Source of the DNA: Pseudoalteromonas sp. NC201 | GTDB lineage: Bacteria; Pseudomonadota; Gammaproteobacteria; Enterobacterales; Alteromonadaceae | DNA: 64,000 nucleotides | Direction: 5' to 3' | NCBI RefSeq assembly: GCF_002850255.1 | Contig: NZ_CP022522.1 | Span: forward strand, 2,107,125 to 2,171,124 | Shown here: piece after piece, positions 36,527 through 45,874 of the stretch | How positions within the stretch are numbered: the stretch's first letter is position 1 | Layout: each line of letters starts with the position of its first letter | Program-made: the position numbers and the translations under genes | Notes under the pieces: model-generated | Told to the model about the DNA's origin: nothing | What the model saw: only the letters and a program-made list of their open reading frames with translations | The model's database searches: none

Positions 36527-36552
36527 CCCAAGTTGGTGGCAGCCAACTTGGG
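36527..36552 (-). terminator. Hairpin after the small unknown gene pair
   Basis: A perfect 10-bp stem CCCAAGTTGG/CCAACTTGGG with a 6-nt loop lies 19 nt after the stop of the gene ending at 36571. A T run is absent, so it may terminate poorly or protect mRNA ends. Confidence 0.5.
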
Positions 36553-36570
36553 GCAATCTTTCACTACATG

Positions 36571-37059
36571 TTATAAGTCACCACGTAATTCCATCACTAA
36601 CGTCGCCGCATCAAATGGCGTTTTTAGTATATCCAGCTGCAAAAAGTGCTGCTGAACTGCTTCGGGTAACTGTTTGAATTCGAATTCTCCACGTACTTCT
36701 TCCTCCAAAGCGGAAATAACAAAGCTATCAACCTCTAACCATTCATCACGATTAACCAAAGAGTTGTAGTAGTTAACTGCACTTAAGAAACGAATATATT
36801 CGTCTTTCATACAATGGTTAAGCGCGACGTAATGCAAATAATATACCGCATCTACAACTAATTCTGTTTCAAGTTTGTCTATTTCTAACTGACTTGGCGT
36901 AACTCGTGGAGTATGTTCAAAACATGTTTCCATTGATTTTGTGTAGGAAATGGTTGTTTCTTGTAATTTAACTTTTGCAAAGAATAACTCTGGTGTTAAT
37001 GTTTCTGCCGAGGTCACAACTGGCAAAAACAACACTAATAAATAATATAATTTATTCAT
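36571..37059 (-). CDS. Unknown Sec-exported protein, candidate periplasmic immunity protein
   Basis: I do not recognise this 162-residue protein. It has a clear signal peptide (MNKLYYLLVLFLPVVTSAE) and then an all-helical, acidic body with two cysteines (CFEHTP, HCMKDEY) that could form a disulphide. It overlaps the 110-residue gene upstream by 8 nt, so the two are co-translated. It is AT-rich compared with the tss genes around it. The position between tssC and hcp and the export signal fit a periplasmic immunity protein for a small T6SS effector (inference). AGGA lies 7-8 nt before the ATG. It could instead be an uncharacterised accessory factor. Confidence 0.5.
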   Translation of the reverse strand: MNKLYYLLVLFLPVVTSAETLTPELFFAKVKLQETTISYTKSMETCFEHTPRVTPSQLEIDKLETELVVDAVYYLHYVALNHCMKDEYIRFLSAVNYYNSLVNRDEWLEVDSFVISALEEEVRGEFEFKQLPEAVQQHFLQLDILKTPFDAATLVMELRGDL

Positions 37060-37384
37060 TCTTACATCCTTTAACTAACGCTTTCCAAAATTCTCTCTCT
37101 TTGTGCGAAGTAGCATTTCTGTAAGCACTAAATGAGATTCTCGATATTGTATGCCTTTTCATTTTTGGTACAGCGCCTAGAGCCTCTGCCATTTTTGCAA
37201 AGTCTGTATTTGCGATATTAAATTGAGATACGAGAGGTCCATTTCCAACGAAGATTGCAGCAAATGTTCCTATACTAAAGACCTGCGCTAACATATCAGT
37301 ATTTTTTGTTAAATCTCGAACAGCTTCCAAATTTTCAATATTTTTTTTAGAAAACTCTAATCCAGTTATATTTGGGCATCTCAT
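37052..37384 (-). CDS. Unknown small protein, candidate Hcp-borne T6SS effector
   Basis: An unrecognised 110-residue protein without a signal peptide. It has a moderately hydrophobic stretch at ~33-52 (AQVFSIGTFAAIFVGNGPLV) and a basic C-terminal third (KMKRHTISRISFSAYRNATSHKEREFW). Small proteins encoded next to hcp can be secreted inside the Hcp tube, and the overlapping downstream gene encodes an exported partner. That makes a toxin acting from the periplasmic side plausible, but no catalytic motif is visible. AAGGA sits 7 nt before the ATG. Confidence 0.45.
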   Translation of the reverse strand: MRCPNITGLEFSKKNIENLEAVRDLTKNTDMLAQVFSIGTFAAIFVGNGPLVSQFNIANTDFAKMAEALGAVPKMKRHTISRISFSAYRNATSHKEREFWKALVKGCKNE

Positions 37385-37415
37385 ACTTTTATCCTTAAAG
37401 TTGATTTGAAATTTA

Positions 37416-37431
37416 GGCGGGTTTCCCCGCC
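37416..37431 (-). terminator. GC-rich hairpin after tssC
   Basis: GGCGGG-TTTC-CCCGCC forms a compact 6-bp GC stem with a tetraloop, 34 nt past the tssC stop. On the minus strand it is followed by TAAATTTC. It is probably a terminator or attenuator that separates tssJ-tssC from the small gene pair. Confidence 0.55.
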
Positions 37432-37464
37432 CTATATACGCTTCATTGGTTCTTCAGGTGGCCT

Positions 37465-38991
37465 TCATTTTTCACCCGGCATTTGCCCAACGAGTGCGAG
37501 GCGTACGTCGATACCTTCCACTTGGAAGTGTGGAACCACATACGTATTCACACGGTAATAACCTGGGTTACCTGGGATCTCCGAAACCGTCACGTTGGCA
37601 TCCTTTAACGGGTGCGTAGCAATTAGAGACTCGTCTGGATTATTCATCTTAGTAACTAATGCACCTAACCAATCATTAAGTTGCTGTTCTAGCTCGTGAC
37701 GAGGTTTGCTGGAGCCGATATTTTCACGCTGGATCACCTTCATATAGTGCGCAATACGCGATACCAAGTAGATGTAAGGTAATCTTGCATTGATCCGCGA
37801 GTTAGAGGTGGCTTCCGGCGTCTCAAAAATTTGTGGCTTTTGCGCACTGTTTGCAGAGAAAAAACACGCAAAGTCACTGTTTTTGTAATAGCTCAGCGGG
37901 ATAAACCCTTGGTTTGCAAACTCAAGCTCTTTCGTTTCAGAGATAAGTACTTCTGTTGGGATCTTAGTTTCTTGACCACGACCTGCCTCAAAAGAATGCA
38001 GAGGTAGATTTTCAACGCGACCACCAGATTGTGGACCACGAATATTTACCGCCCAACCATTTTGGTGGAAGCTACGGACGATATTTGCGGCGAACGCAAA
38101 TGTCGCGTTACCCCATAGATAACGTTCATGATGCTCACTGCTAACGTCTTCTTGATAGTTAAAGTGACGAATTGGGTTTAAGTCGCCGTATGGTAAGCGC
38201 AGTAAAAAGCGTGGGAACGCTAAGCCAATATAACGTGCATCTTCTGATTCACGGAAGTTCTTCCAACGTAAAAACTCAGCACGCTCCATGTAAGAGCCCA
38301 AATCCTGAATTTTTGACACTTCTTCAAGCGAATCTTTTAAGAAGAACTTGGCACCAACACTACCCAAGAAAGGACAATGGGCTGCTGCAGAAACCCTTGA
38401 AATTTCTTGCAATAACGATATATCAGGCGCTGAACAATCAAATTCAAAGTTTGACACCATAGTCGAAATTGGCTCGCCCCCTGGCGTGTCATATTCAGCT
38501 GTATACACTTGCTTATAAAGCGCAGATTGCGTGGTATCAGGTGCTTCTTCAAAGTCATCACGTAGTGTTTCTTTATCAACATCAAGTAGCTCAAGCTTTA
38601 CGTTTGAGTTATTTGGACAACGAGTTACCAAATAACGTAGTGAACGCCACGCTGACTCTACTTTTTGAAACTGTGGATGATGTAAAATTTCATCCAGCTG
38701 TTCAGAAATAATTTTGTCGACTTTAGCGATGTAGTCATCAAGTAATAGCTTGTCGATACGCGACACTTCTTTGCTGTCATTAGTAGCCATGTCTAAAAAG
38801 ACATTGATAGCAGCCGTTAAGCGCTCATTGGTGTCTGTTTCCGCAAGATTATTAGCGTCACGGAAGTTATCAATGCTGATTTCGCTTGAAACCGGCTCAA
38901 TAGACACAAGATTACAGATTGTTTCGTAAGCTGAAGCAGTCAAAGTCTCTTCTTTACGCGCTTCAACGTTTAACGTTTCTTGCATATTCAT
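37465..38991 (-). CDS. tssC: T6SS sheath large subunit TssC (VipB)
   Basis: A 508-residue contractile sheath subunit that assembles with TssB around the Hcp tube. Landmarks: HPQFQKVESAWRSLRYLV near residue 105, the central RFLLRLPYGDLNPIRHFNY, the WGNATFAFAANIVRSF block, and the C-terminal NVTVSEIPGNPGYYRV with HFQVEGIDVRLALV. It is 11 nt after tssB and 473 nt upstream of the small gene pair's end. Full length, no anomalies. Confidence 0.96.
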   Translation of the reverse strand: MNMQETLNVEARKEETLTASAYETICNLVSIEPVSSEISIDNFRDANNLAETDTNERLTAAINVFLDMATNDSKEVSRIDKLLLDDYIAKVDKIISEQLDEILHHPQFQKVESAWRSLRYLVTRCPNNSNVKLELLDVDKETLRDDFEEAPDTTQSALYKQVYTAEYDTPGGEPISTMVSNFEFDCSAPDISLLQEISRVSAAAHCPFLGSVGAKFFLKDSLEEVSKIQDLGSYMERAEFLRWKNFRESEDARYIGLAFPRFLLRLPYGDLNPIRHFNYQEDVSSEHHERYLWGNATFAFAANIVRSFHQNGWAVNIRGPQSGGRVENLPLHSFEAGRGQETKIPTEVLISETKELEFANQGFIPLSYYKNSDFACFFSANSAQKPQIFETPEATSNSRINARLPYIYLVSRIAHYMKVIQRENIGSSKPRHELEQQLNDWLGALVTKMNNPDESLIATHPLKDANVTVSEIPGNPGYYRVNTYVVPHFQVEGIDVRLALVGQMPGEK

Positions 38992-39002
38992 CGGTCGTGT
39001 CC

Positions 39003-39521
39003 TTACTCTTGCGGTTGTTTTTCTTGCTCAGATAAAAGCGGCGCCAGCTCATTAAGGCGTGCTTTTAACTCATCTAGCTCTGGTTTGTTTTGTAAAATAC
39101 GCTCCAGTTCTTTTCTCAGTGTTGAGTTATCAAGCAAGTTAGATTTTAGATCACGTAACAAGTTACGCATCGACATCATCTTGTTAAGCTCTGGTACTTG
39201 CGCTGCAACCTGCTCTGGGTCGAATGACTTAAAATCATCAAACGTCAGGTTGATACCAATATCACCGTCACCCGCAATCTTGTTCGATACTTGGAACTTT
39301 GCTTTTGGTGACATGTCTTTAAGCACTTGCTCTAAATTATTTTTGTTAATAGCAATGCGCTCACGCTCAGCGAGGTCACTGTCGTTTTGGCCGTTGGAAT
39401 AGTCACCCACAACCAAAACTTTCATCGGTAGTTCGCTCTTTTGCGTTGCACCTTCGGTTTCCAGCTCAAGCGCTATATTAATCCGCGCTCTTGGGATCTC
39501 TTTTTGAAACGTATCAGACAT
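39003..39521 (-). CDS. tssB: T6SS sheath small subunit TssB (VipA)
   Basis: A 172-residue sheath subunit. The opening RARINIALELETEGA, the LPMKVLVVGDYSNGQ segment and the C-terminal LRDLKSNLLDNSTLRKELERIL are diagnostic; the last helix is the ClpV-recognition region in known systems. It lies between tssA and tssC, and the tssB-tssC spacing of 11 nt shows coupled expression. Confidence 0.95.
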   Translation of the reverse strand: MSDTFQKEIPRARINIALELETEGATQKSELPMKVLVVGDYSNGQNDSDLAERERIAINKNNLEQVLKDMSPKAKFQVSNKIAGDGDIGINLTFDDFKSFDPEQVAAQVPELNKMMSMRNLLRDLKSNLLDNSTLRKELERILQNKPELDELKARLNELAPLLSEQEKQPQE

Positions 39522-39579
39522 AGTCTTTCCTTATTTAATCAGTCGTTGCGCCTGCCGTTACAAGCCCAGCGGTTAACAA

Positions 39580-41163
39580 TCAAACCCAGTCAATCGCTGA
39601 GCTTACTTTGGTTACGAGCATCTGCTGCTTTATCGCGGTTGCTCGTAGGTCAAATTCATCTCCTTGCTCCGTAGATACTGCTTCATTGCATTGCTTAGCG
39701 TAACGCCAAACCTCCAGAGCAAACGACTCGTGCCATAAATCCAGTCGATACTGTTCAATGTCTTTTAACAGCTGCTCAAACATCGGAGAGGCAAGATCAG
39801 CGCGCTCACTACGCATTAATAAACGCGCTTGATATAATTTTTGCTTCGCAAAATCGAACTTGTCTTGGGCAAACCCTTCCATTAGCTGCAGTGCTTGCGC
39901 AAGCTTATTTTGGTCAACAAGCGCCTGCGCTTCTTTAAATTTGTCTAGCCAAATTTTTTGGCCTCCATCTGCACCTGCACCTTCACCTTGGCTTAATAGT
40001 TTATGCTCACCAATTCGCTCGCGATTCGCCGCGGAGCAGAACTCACTTCCGTCTTCATATTTAAGACTTAACAGTGTTGGATACTGATCAGCAATTGCCG
40101 CTAACTCTAATTCTATCCACTGTGCTTCTTTAAATAGCTTGAGCCCCTCAAGTGCAGAAATGGTTAGCCTCTGTAAATTAAGATTAAAATGCATCGCCCC
40201 TTCCATAAATAAGGCTTCTGCTTTTTCTAACGCTTGAACAAAGTTTTGTGCGGCTAAGGCGTTTTCAATAGGCACAAATGCGGCTTGCCTGGGAGCTGGT
40301 AGGCGCGTTTTCAACTCATTATCGTGTGGTGGTAATGCAAGCGCCCCCCATCTTACTGCGCGCGCCAAGCGAATTGCCCGCATCCAATTTTGACTTTCTT
40401 TGTCATACGCCAATAATTTACGAACTTGCTCTGTATAGGCAGAGTCTGACTGTGGTGTTTCCACTACAATAGCAAGCGTGGAAACTGGCTTTGAAGCAAC
40501 AGCTGTAGGCTGTGAAGTCGCCGCTACAGATTGCTGTACTTGAGGCTGTTCAGCGGTTGCCACTTCAGGCTTTTCAACAGGTTCTTGTACCGTCGCAACA
40601 GGTTGTACAGGAACTGGTTGCGAAACCAAACCTTGCTCACACCAGTGTTTTAAATCGGCAAGCGGCCCTGAGTCTGCATCAAGTATCGCCACCGAGTCTG
40701 TTGCATACTGTTCAAGTACACGCTTTAATTCTGGCCACTGCTCCGGCATTGTCGCGCTGTGCGCTGTAGCAACACCAAGTAAGCGCTGTTGTTGTTGTAA
40801 GAACCAAGTATGAACCGATGCTCTCGCACGTTCTTTCACAGGGTGGATCTGCGCCTGATACTGTTGCAAAAGCTGATTAAACAAATCTAACGAGTGGATC
40901 AAACCCTCTAGCCCAAACTCATTGGTAGCGGCCAACGCTAGATACGACGCAATGCGAATATCTTTGGTTTGTTTTTCTAACAGTTCTGATGCCAAAATAA
41001 AGTTGGCTTTGAAGTCTGGCTCGGCAACACCAGATGAAGAACCTTTTAGTAATTTAAATGACTCTTCGTATTTTAAATCGTCACCGCATGGCATACCGCC
41101 TAAAGGCGCCAATAAGTTTTCATGCCACTGCTGCCAGCTCTGATACTTATGTGGTTGACTCAT
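39580..41163 (-). CDS. tssA: T6SS assembly protein TssA (VasJ-type)
   Basis: A 527-residue TssA that primes tube-sheath assembly. The ImpA N-terminal domain is clear: LLAPLGGMPCGDDLKYEESF and VKERARASVHTWFLQQQQRL. A Thr/Val/Ala/Gln-rich linker (~195-245) joins it to a helical C-terminal domain of the VasJ type, starting near ESQNWMRAIRLARAVRWGAL. The start ATG overlaps the tagF stop by 4 nt. Confidence 0.9.
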   Translation of the reverse strand: MSQPHKYQSWQQWHENLLAPLGGMPCGDDLKYEESFKLLKGSSSGVAEPDFKANFILASELLEKQTKDIRIASYLALAATNEFGLEGLIHSLDLFNQLLQQYQAQIHPVKERARASVHTWFLQQQQRLLGVATAHSATMPEQWPELKRVLEQYATDSVAILDADSGPLADLKHWCEQGLVSQPVPVQPVATVQEPVEKPEVATAEQPQVQQSVAATSQPTAVASKPVSTLAIVVETPQSDSAYTEQVRKLLAYDKESQNWMRAIRLARAVRWGALALPPHDNELKTRLPAPRQAAFVPIENALAAQNFVQALEKAEALFMEGAMHFNLNLQRLTISALEGLKLFKEAQWIELELAAIADQYPTLLSLKYEDGSEFCSAANRERIGEHKLLSQGEGAGADGGQKIWLDKFKEAQALVDQNKLAQALQLMEGFAQDKFDFAKQKLYQARLLMRSERADLASPMFEQLLKDIEQYRLDLWHESFALEVWRYAKQCNEAVSTEQGDEFDLRATAIKQQMLVTKVSSAIDWV

Positions 41164-42152
41164 AACTTACTCCAACTCCTTAACGCATCGAAAACACTCA
41201 TATTTGATGCTTTTGCCAATTCATACATATGCGGTGTCACCGGATGTTGAGGCAAAGTCCCTGTTAGATTAATGGTCGTTGACAAGCTATTGTGCTCAAG
41301 CCAAACAGACGCAAAATACGAGGCTGGCATAGGTCTGCAATACACCACCAGCGAAGCTTTCTGGCTCAATTGACCATAGTTGTAAAAACACCAAGGCTGC
41401 CAGTGATGATCGGCCACCATATTGGTAATTAGATGTAGCCAAAATGCACCTAACAGCTGAGTATCTTCACCCACTTGTGGCATCGGTAACTTCAACCCGA
41501 ACTGACAACGCAAACAGCCTTGTGTTTTGATCATTTTGAGCGCAGACATCACTTGGCTTATTAATTGTGCTCGCTGGTCAAGATCTTCTAGTTCAAGTGC
41601 ATCCCATACACGCTGTATCGGTGAAGCTCGTAATGAAGACATCGCCTTATCGAAATCAATCGGTTGCGAAACCAGCTCACTTACCTGCTTAAGCTCCTGC
41701 GCGCTATGACGCATTTGCTCAACACTACTGCAGTTTCTGATCAGCTCATGGCTTAAGCTTAATGATTTAAACGCACTACCACATTCACTAAATAAAAATG
41801 CAGGGTTTTGTTTGTAGTCCGCATTACTCGATAACACGAACGAACAAAATGGATATTGTCTTCCACTTTTATCTTCGCTTGGCTGTAATGTGCCTAATAA
41901 ACAGTTTTCGTCTTGACCTGAGGCGATAAAGAATAGCGTTGACTGCTCTTTTTGAGAAGATGCATCTTTTATCAACGCCTGTCGGCTCATGTCTGCATAC
42001 CCTTCTTGAAGCCAGCGCTCAAGCGTAATCGCTTCTCTTGAATCAACGTTAAACTTAATGAAGTCTGCTTGGATTGGGTTCTTACCCATAAATCCAAATG
42101 GCTGAGTCGTTGGTACCTTGGCGACTTTCTTATTATTAAAAAAACCGAACAT
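41160..42152 (-). CDS. tagF: T6SS-associated protein TagF
   Basis: A 330-residue protein with the TagF N-terminal domain: FGFMGKNPIQADFIKFNVD, followed by LERWLQEGYADM and FSFVLSS-like strands. In Pseudomonas and Agrobacterium TagF represses T6SS assembly post-translationally, in part through Fha and the PpkA/PppA threonine phosphorylation pathway. None of those partners is encoded in this cluster, so here TagF may act alone or with partners elsewhere. It lies 7 nt after tssM and overlaps tssA by 4 nt. Confidence 0.88.
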   Translation of the reverse strand: MFGFFNNKKVAKVPTTQPFGFMGKNPIQADFIKFNVDSREAITLERWLQEGYADMSRQALIKDASSQKEQSTLFFIASGQDENCLLGTLQPSEDKSGRQYPFCSFVLSSNADYKQNPAFLFSECGSAFKSLSLSHELIRNCSSVEQMRHSAQELKQVSELVSQPIDFDKAMSSLRASPIQRVWDALELEDLDQRAQLISQVMSALKMIKTQGCLRCQFGLKLPMPQVGEDTQLLGAFWLHLITNMVADHHWQPWCFYNYGQLSQKASLVVYCRPMPASYFASVWLEHNSLSTTINLTGTLPQHPVTPHMYELAKASNMSVFDALRSWSKL

Positions 42153-42159
42153 GCCTGTG

Positions 42160-45100
42160 TTACCTCAACGCCAAGTTTTCATTAGAGGCAACACTCACCT
42201 TGGTATCAAACAAAGACTCCGGCAGCGCAAATGACGTCATAAAATATTTACTGAATATGCCACTGTTTCTGCTCGACTTAAGTGCAACTTGAACTTGGAT
42301 TGGCTCAACGCTTGCTTCCGCTTCTCGTTGTAATTGCCACGTTGCCAAAAACTCTGTACCACGGACCCACTGCACATTCGCTTCATTCAATACTTTTAGG
42401 AATGCCCAAGGTCCTGACTTTTCGATTTCGATTCTTCGGCCTTCACTATCTAAACCATATATCACTGCTTTTTCAGTTCCCGATCTTGCAGGCCAGTTAA
42501 AACGACGCCACTCTTCAGGTTCATTCCTATAACGGTAATTTTGGTCACTAAAACCGATATAAGTTTCTTTTAATCCTTTTTGCGCCACTGGCATCATTTG
42601 GAAGCTAATACCCACCTCAGAACCGTCTCGAGGAAATAGCGAACGCGTTACCTTTCTCGTCTTAGTTAACTTGTCTAGTACCCCGGGCTTAAAGCCAATG
42701 CCAATACCATTCCATGTTTTCTCTACCCACTCACCACGCTTTAAACGAAGGTAAGGAGATAGGTTCTCAGCCATAAATTGCCAAAAAACACCTGACTCTT
42801 GGTTCAGCAGTTCGCTAATATCTTCAACCGCTGCATCTGGCCCGTCGATATTAAACGGATATTTACCACGGATATTTTCTTTGTATGTTAAGAATACTTG
42901 ATTAGACCAGCGCTCATTAAGCTGCACTTTTGCTTCGTTCATTACTGTCTGCACACTGGCTAAAAGTGGTGCTTTTAGTAGTTTTTCAAGTGCTTGCTTA
43001 GTATCTGGGTCGAGCGCTCTGACTTGGCTTTCTACGACCACCCAGGCACTTTGCAGCGCATGGTTTTTGCTATCACCGTTTAACAGCGTTTGAGTAAAAG
43101 ACATGGCCATATAGTCGTCATTGTTACTCGCCGCAATCGTTTTGATGTCTGAATGAAATGCACTCAAAGCACCGAGATATTGCTCTAAGTAATCAGAGCG
43201 TGCGTTCTCTTCTCCTTTTGCGGTATAGCGACGAAGATCGGCAAAACGGCTCGACAGTTCAGGGACACGCTTTCTCGCAGCGGTTTCTATCTTTGCACCT
43301 TTAACCTTTCTATTTTTAGACTTTGCTAGTAACGCATTTGCTTGCTCAGTTAATTTTTCTGTTTCCACCATTTTGTTTGGCGAATCAATTAGGTTCACGT
43401 TGTTGTCGATTGAAGCCATTAAATCAACCAATGGACCTTCAGGTGATGACAACTGAGCGAGCGTTAAACTTGCTGCATTGCTAGTATTAAATGGACTTAT
43501 CTCTACTGAATTTAAGAACTCAAACCACACATTGGCATAGTCTCTGAAGTACAGCGCACGGATAGATTTAACCAAAGCGTTTGCTTTTGCTTCATCAACA
43601 GAACCTTGGCTTTCTGCGTTGTCTGTGCCCATCACCCAGTCGCCAGAGAATGCTTTGCTCGCAATGACCTTAATGGCGTCGTATACTTCATTTTCCCAAG
43701 CTTCTTTGGTGTAAACGTATGGAATACTGATCTTGGACTGCAAAAAGGTCTTGTTGTTTTGCTGCATCATTTGATCAAGCGTTAGTGCGGCTTTCGATAC
43801 CGTTACTTTTGCTTTGATCTGCTCATATAACGCAGTCGGTTCTGGCGCACTCATTAAGTCTGCACGAGCCTGACTCACTAAGAAATCATTACTTTGCCAA
43901 ATCGCAAGCTGCTGCGGTGCAGGCTCAACCGCTAATTGGGCTAAATAAAAATCAATCAGTCCTGACAGTTGTTCTGTTAATACTTGCGTGTCTTCGTTTA
44001 GCGTTAGCTCTAAGCGGTCCGCCGTGTAGTCTAATAGCTCAGACTTAGCATAGTCTTTGTTTAAACGCTCAAACTCATTACTCATCATGAGTTGCAGCTT
44101 AAGTGCTTGATAGTACTTATCACGTAGCTTTGGCTCGATACGTTTAGCAACCTGCTCTTCTGTACTTAGCAGTGCAATCCAGTTTTGATGGCTTTCAAAC
44201 AGCGCTTGTTGCACAAGCTCCGAACTTGGTTCACCAATGAGCGCTTGTACACGCTGACGTAATACCTGTTCTATTGGCTTTATGGTGTTGTCAGCACTGT
44301 AAACACCAAGTAAGAAATACCAAGGCAGCTTTTTCTCATAGCCTATTAGCTCTTGATAGTGTGCAAAAAGAGACAAGGTAGAGTTAAATTGCTCGGCCAA
44401 CGGCTGGTTTTCAACTCGTGTATTAACAACAGCAGTCGTTAGTTTATCACTGGTTGTTAAAAGCTGCTGATTGTGGGTATAAGAGTTAACCAACAAGCCC
44501 GCTAGAGCAAATACCGACGTCACACACAAGCATACAGCAAAGCCTTTTAGCCATTTTTGTACGCGGCGCTTTTTCCGGTTACCCCGAGTGAGGTCTTGCA
44601 ATTTAAACAACACATCTTTGAATACTTGATTGATAAAAAATGCGGAGGTAATGCTTTCTTGGCGATACTCAAACAATACTGATCTAAACGTAGATAGTTT
44701 ACTCGTTGCGCTACGCTCGATAGGCGTACCTTCTTGTGTACCAGAGGTAAAATACACACCAGCAAACCACGGTACTTCTTGGTATGGATTTTCTTTAAAT
44801 AATGTGTCAATAAACTCTTCGACTTTAGCTGACGCCGCTTTAAACTGATTAGGAAAATCATAAATCAATTGTTTCCGTTGAGCGTTACGCTCACGCGTCA
44901 TTTTAACTAGGCGCTGATCACACAGTCGCTCATACAGGCCAGTAAGGTGCTTTGAAAAGTTTTCGCTCGCCACTTCACCGGTATTGGTGCCATCTTCTTC
45001 AAGTAAATACGCGCCCCAGGGTTGCTTACGCTCATCTTCACTTAGTTCATTAAAGAAAGGCTCAAAGCCGCTGATCAAATCACACTTGGTAAATACCACA

Positions 45101-45870
45101 TATACTGGAAAGATAAGTCCAAGTTGATTGATTAACTCATCAATACGAGCGCGGATCTGTTTAACGTGGTCACGGATCTGTTCGCTGTCTGAAGTCAAGA
45201 TATCAGCAACGCTAATAGCAACCATCACTCCATTGATTGGTTGTTTAGAACGGTATTTACGTAACAGCTTTAAGAATGACAACCATTGATCGTTATCTGA
45301 TTCTTCAGTGGTATAACGACCTGCGGTATCAATCAAAACGGCTTGATCTGAAAACCACCAGTCACAATTACGCGTACCACCAAAACCTTGGATATGCAGT
45401 TGATTAGATTTTGAATAAGGGAAATGCAGTCCTGAATTTGCAAATAATGTGCTCTTACCCGCAGCCGACGGACCAATGATCATATACCAAGGCAAGGCAT
45501 ACAGCGCAGCGTTACCACGATACCCAGCCCCCAAATGAGAAGCTTTTAATGCAGACAGCGCTTCTTCCATTTTGGCTTTGATTTCTTCAACTTCGGCTTC
45601 TGTTCCCGCATGATTGTTGGCAATTTCTTTCGCTAACTTGTCACCAGAGCGCTTCACCCATAACCATCGAACTAATAAAGTAAGACAAAACAGACCAAAT
45701 ACAGCACCCATCACCATTAAACGATGATTTTGATCTTCAAGACCAATAAACCGGCCTGCAAACCAAATTAGCGTCAAAATTGCGAATATGCCGACCCAAT
45801 GAGCCGTCGCACGAGATGACAAAAACCCTAAGACTAGGTGCACTAGTCCACTACGATTCACTCCTGACAT
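42160..45870 (-). CDS. tssM: T6SS membrane complex protein TssM (IcmF)
   Basis: A 1236-residue inner-membrane protein that spans the periplasm and anchors the secretion channel. Two N-terminal membrane helices (~22-40 and 52-68) precede a cytoplasmic GTPase-like domain with an intact Walker A GPSAAGKST near residue 132 and DTAGRY near 182. A third helix lies near 443-465 (CLCVTSVFALAGLLVNSY). The large periplasmic part ends in a DUF1215/IcmF C-terminal domain (SLFPRDGSEVGISFQMMP). The gene starts 4 nt after tssL. Some TssM proteins lack the Walker motif; this one keeps it. Confidence 0.95.
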   Translation of the reverse strand: MSGVNRSGLVHLVLGFLSSRATAHWVGIFAILTLIWFAGRFIGLEDQNHRLMVMGAVFGLFCLTLLVRWLWVKRSGDKLAKEIANNHAGTEAEVEEIKAKMEEALSALKASHLGAGYRGNAALYALPWYMIIGPSAAGKSTLFANSGLHFPYSKSNQLHIQGFGGTRNCDWWFSDQAVLIDTAGRYTTEESDNDQWLSFLKLLRKYRSKQPINGVMVAISVADILTSDSEQIRDHVKQIRARIDELINQLGLIFPVYVVFTKCDLISGFEPFFNELSEDERKQPWGAYLLEEDGTNTGEVASENFSKHLTGLYERLCDQRLVKMTRERNAQRKQLIYDFPNQFKAASAKVEEFIDTLFKENPYQEVPWFAGVYFTSGTQEGTPIERSATSKLSTFRSVLFEYRQESITSAFFINQVFKDVLFKLQDLTRGNRKKRRVQKWLKGFAVCLCVTSVFALAGLLVNSYTHNQQLLTTSDKLTTAVVNTRVENQPLAEQFNSTLSLFAHYQELIGYEKKLPWYFLLGVYSADNTIKPIEQVLRQRVQALIGEPSSELVQQALFESHQNWIALLSTEEQVAKRIEPKLRDKYYQALKLQLMMSNEFERLNKDYAKSELLDYTADRLELTLNEDTQVLTEQLSGLIDFYLAQLAVEPAPQQLAIWQSNDFLVSQARADLMSAPEPTALYEQIKAKVTVSKAALTLDQMMQQNNKTFLQSKISIPYVYTKEAWENEVYDAIKVIASKAFSGDWVMGTDNAESQGSVDEAKANALVKSIRALYFRDYANVWFEFLNSVEISPFNTSNAASLTLAQLSSPEGPLVDLMASIDNNVNLIDSPNKMVETEKLTEQANALLAKSKNRKVKGAKIETAARKRVPELSSRFADLRRYTAKGEENARSDYLEQYLGALSAFHSDIKTIAASNNDDYMAMSFTQTLLNGDSKNHALQSAWVVVESQVRALDPDTKQALEKLLKAPLLASVQTVMNEAKVQLNERWSNQVFLTYKENIRGKYPFNIDGPDAAVEDISELLNQESGVFWQFMAENLSPYLRLKRGEWVEKTWNGIGIGFKPGVLDKLTKTRKVTRSLFPRDGSEVGISFQMMPVAQKGLKETYIGFSDQNYRYRNEPEEWRRFNWPARSGTEKAVIYGLDSEGRRIEIEKSGPWAFLKVLNEANVQWVRGTEFLATWQLQREAEASVEPIQVQVALKSSRNSGIFSKYFMTSFALPESLFDTKVSVASNENLALR

Positions 45871-45874
45871 GATG

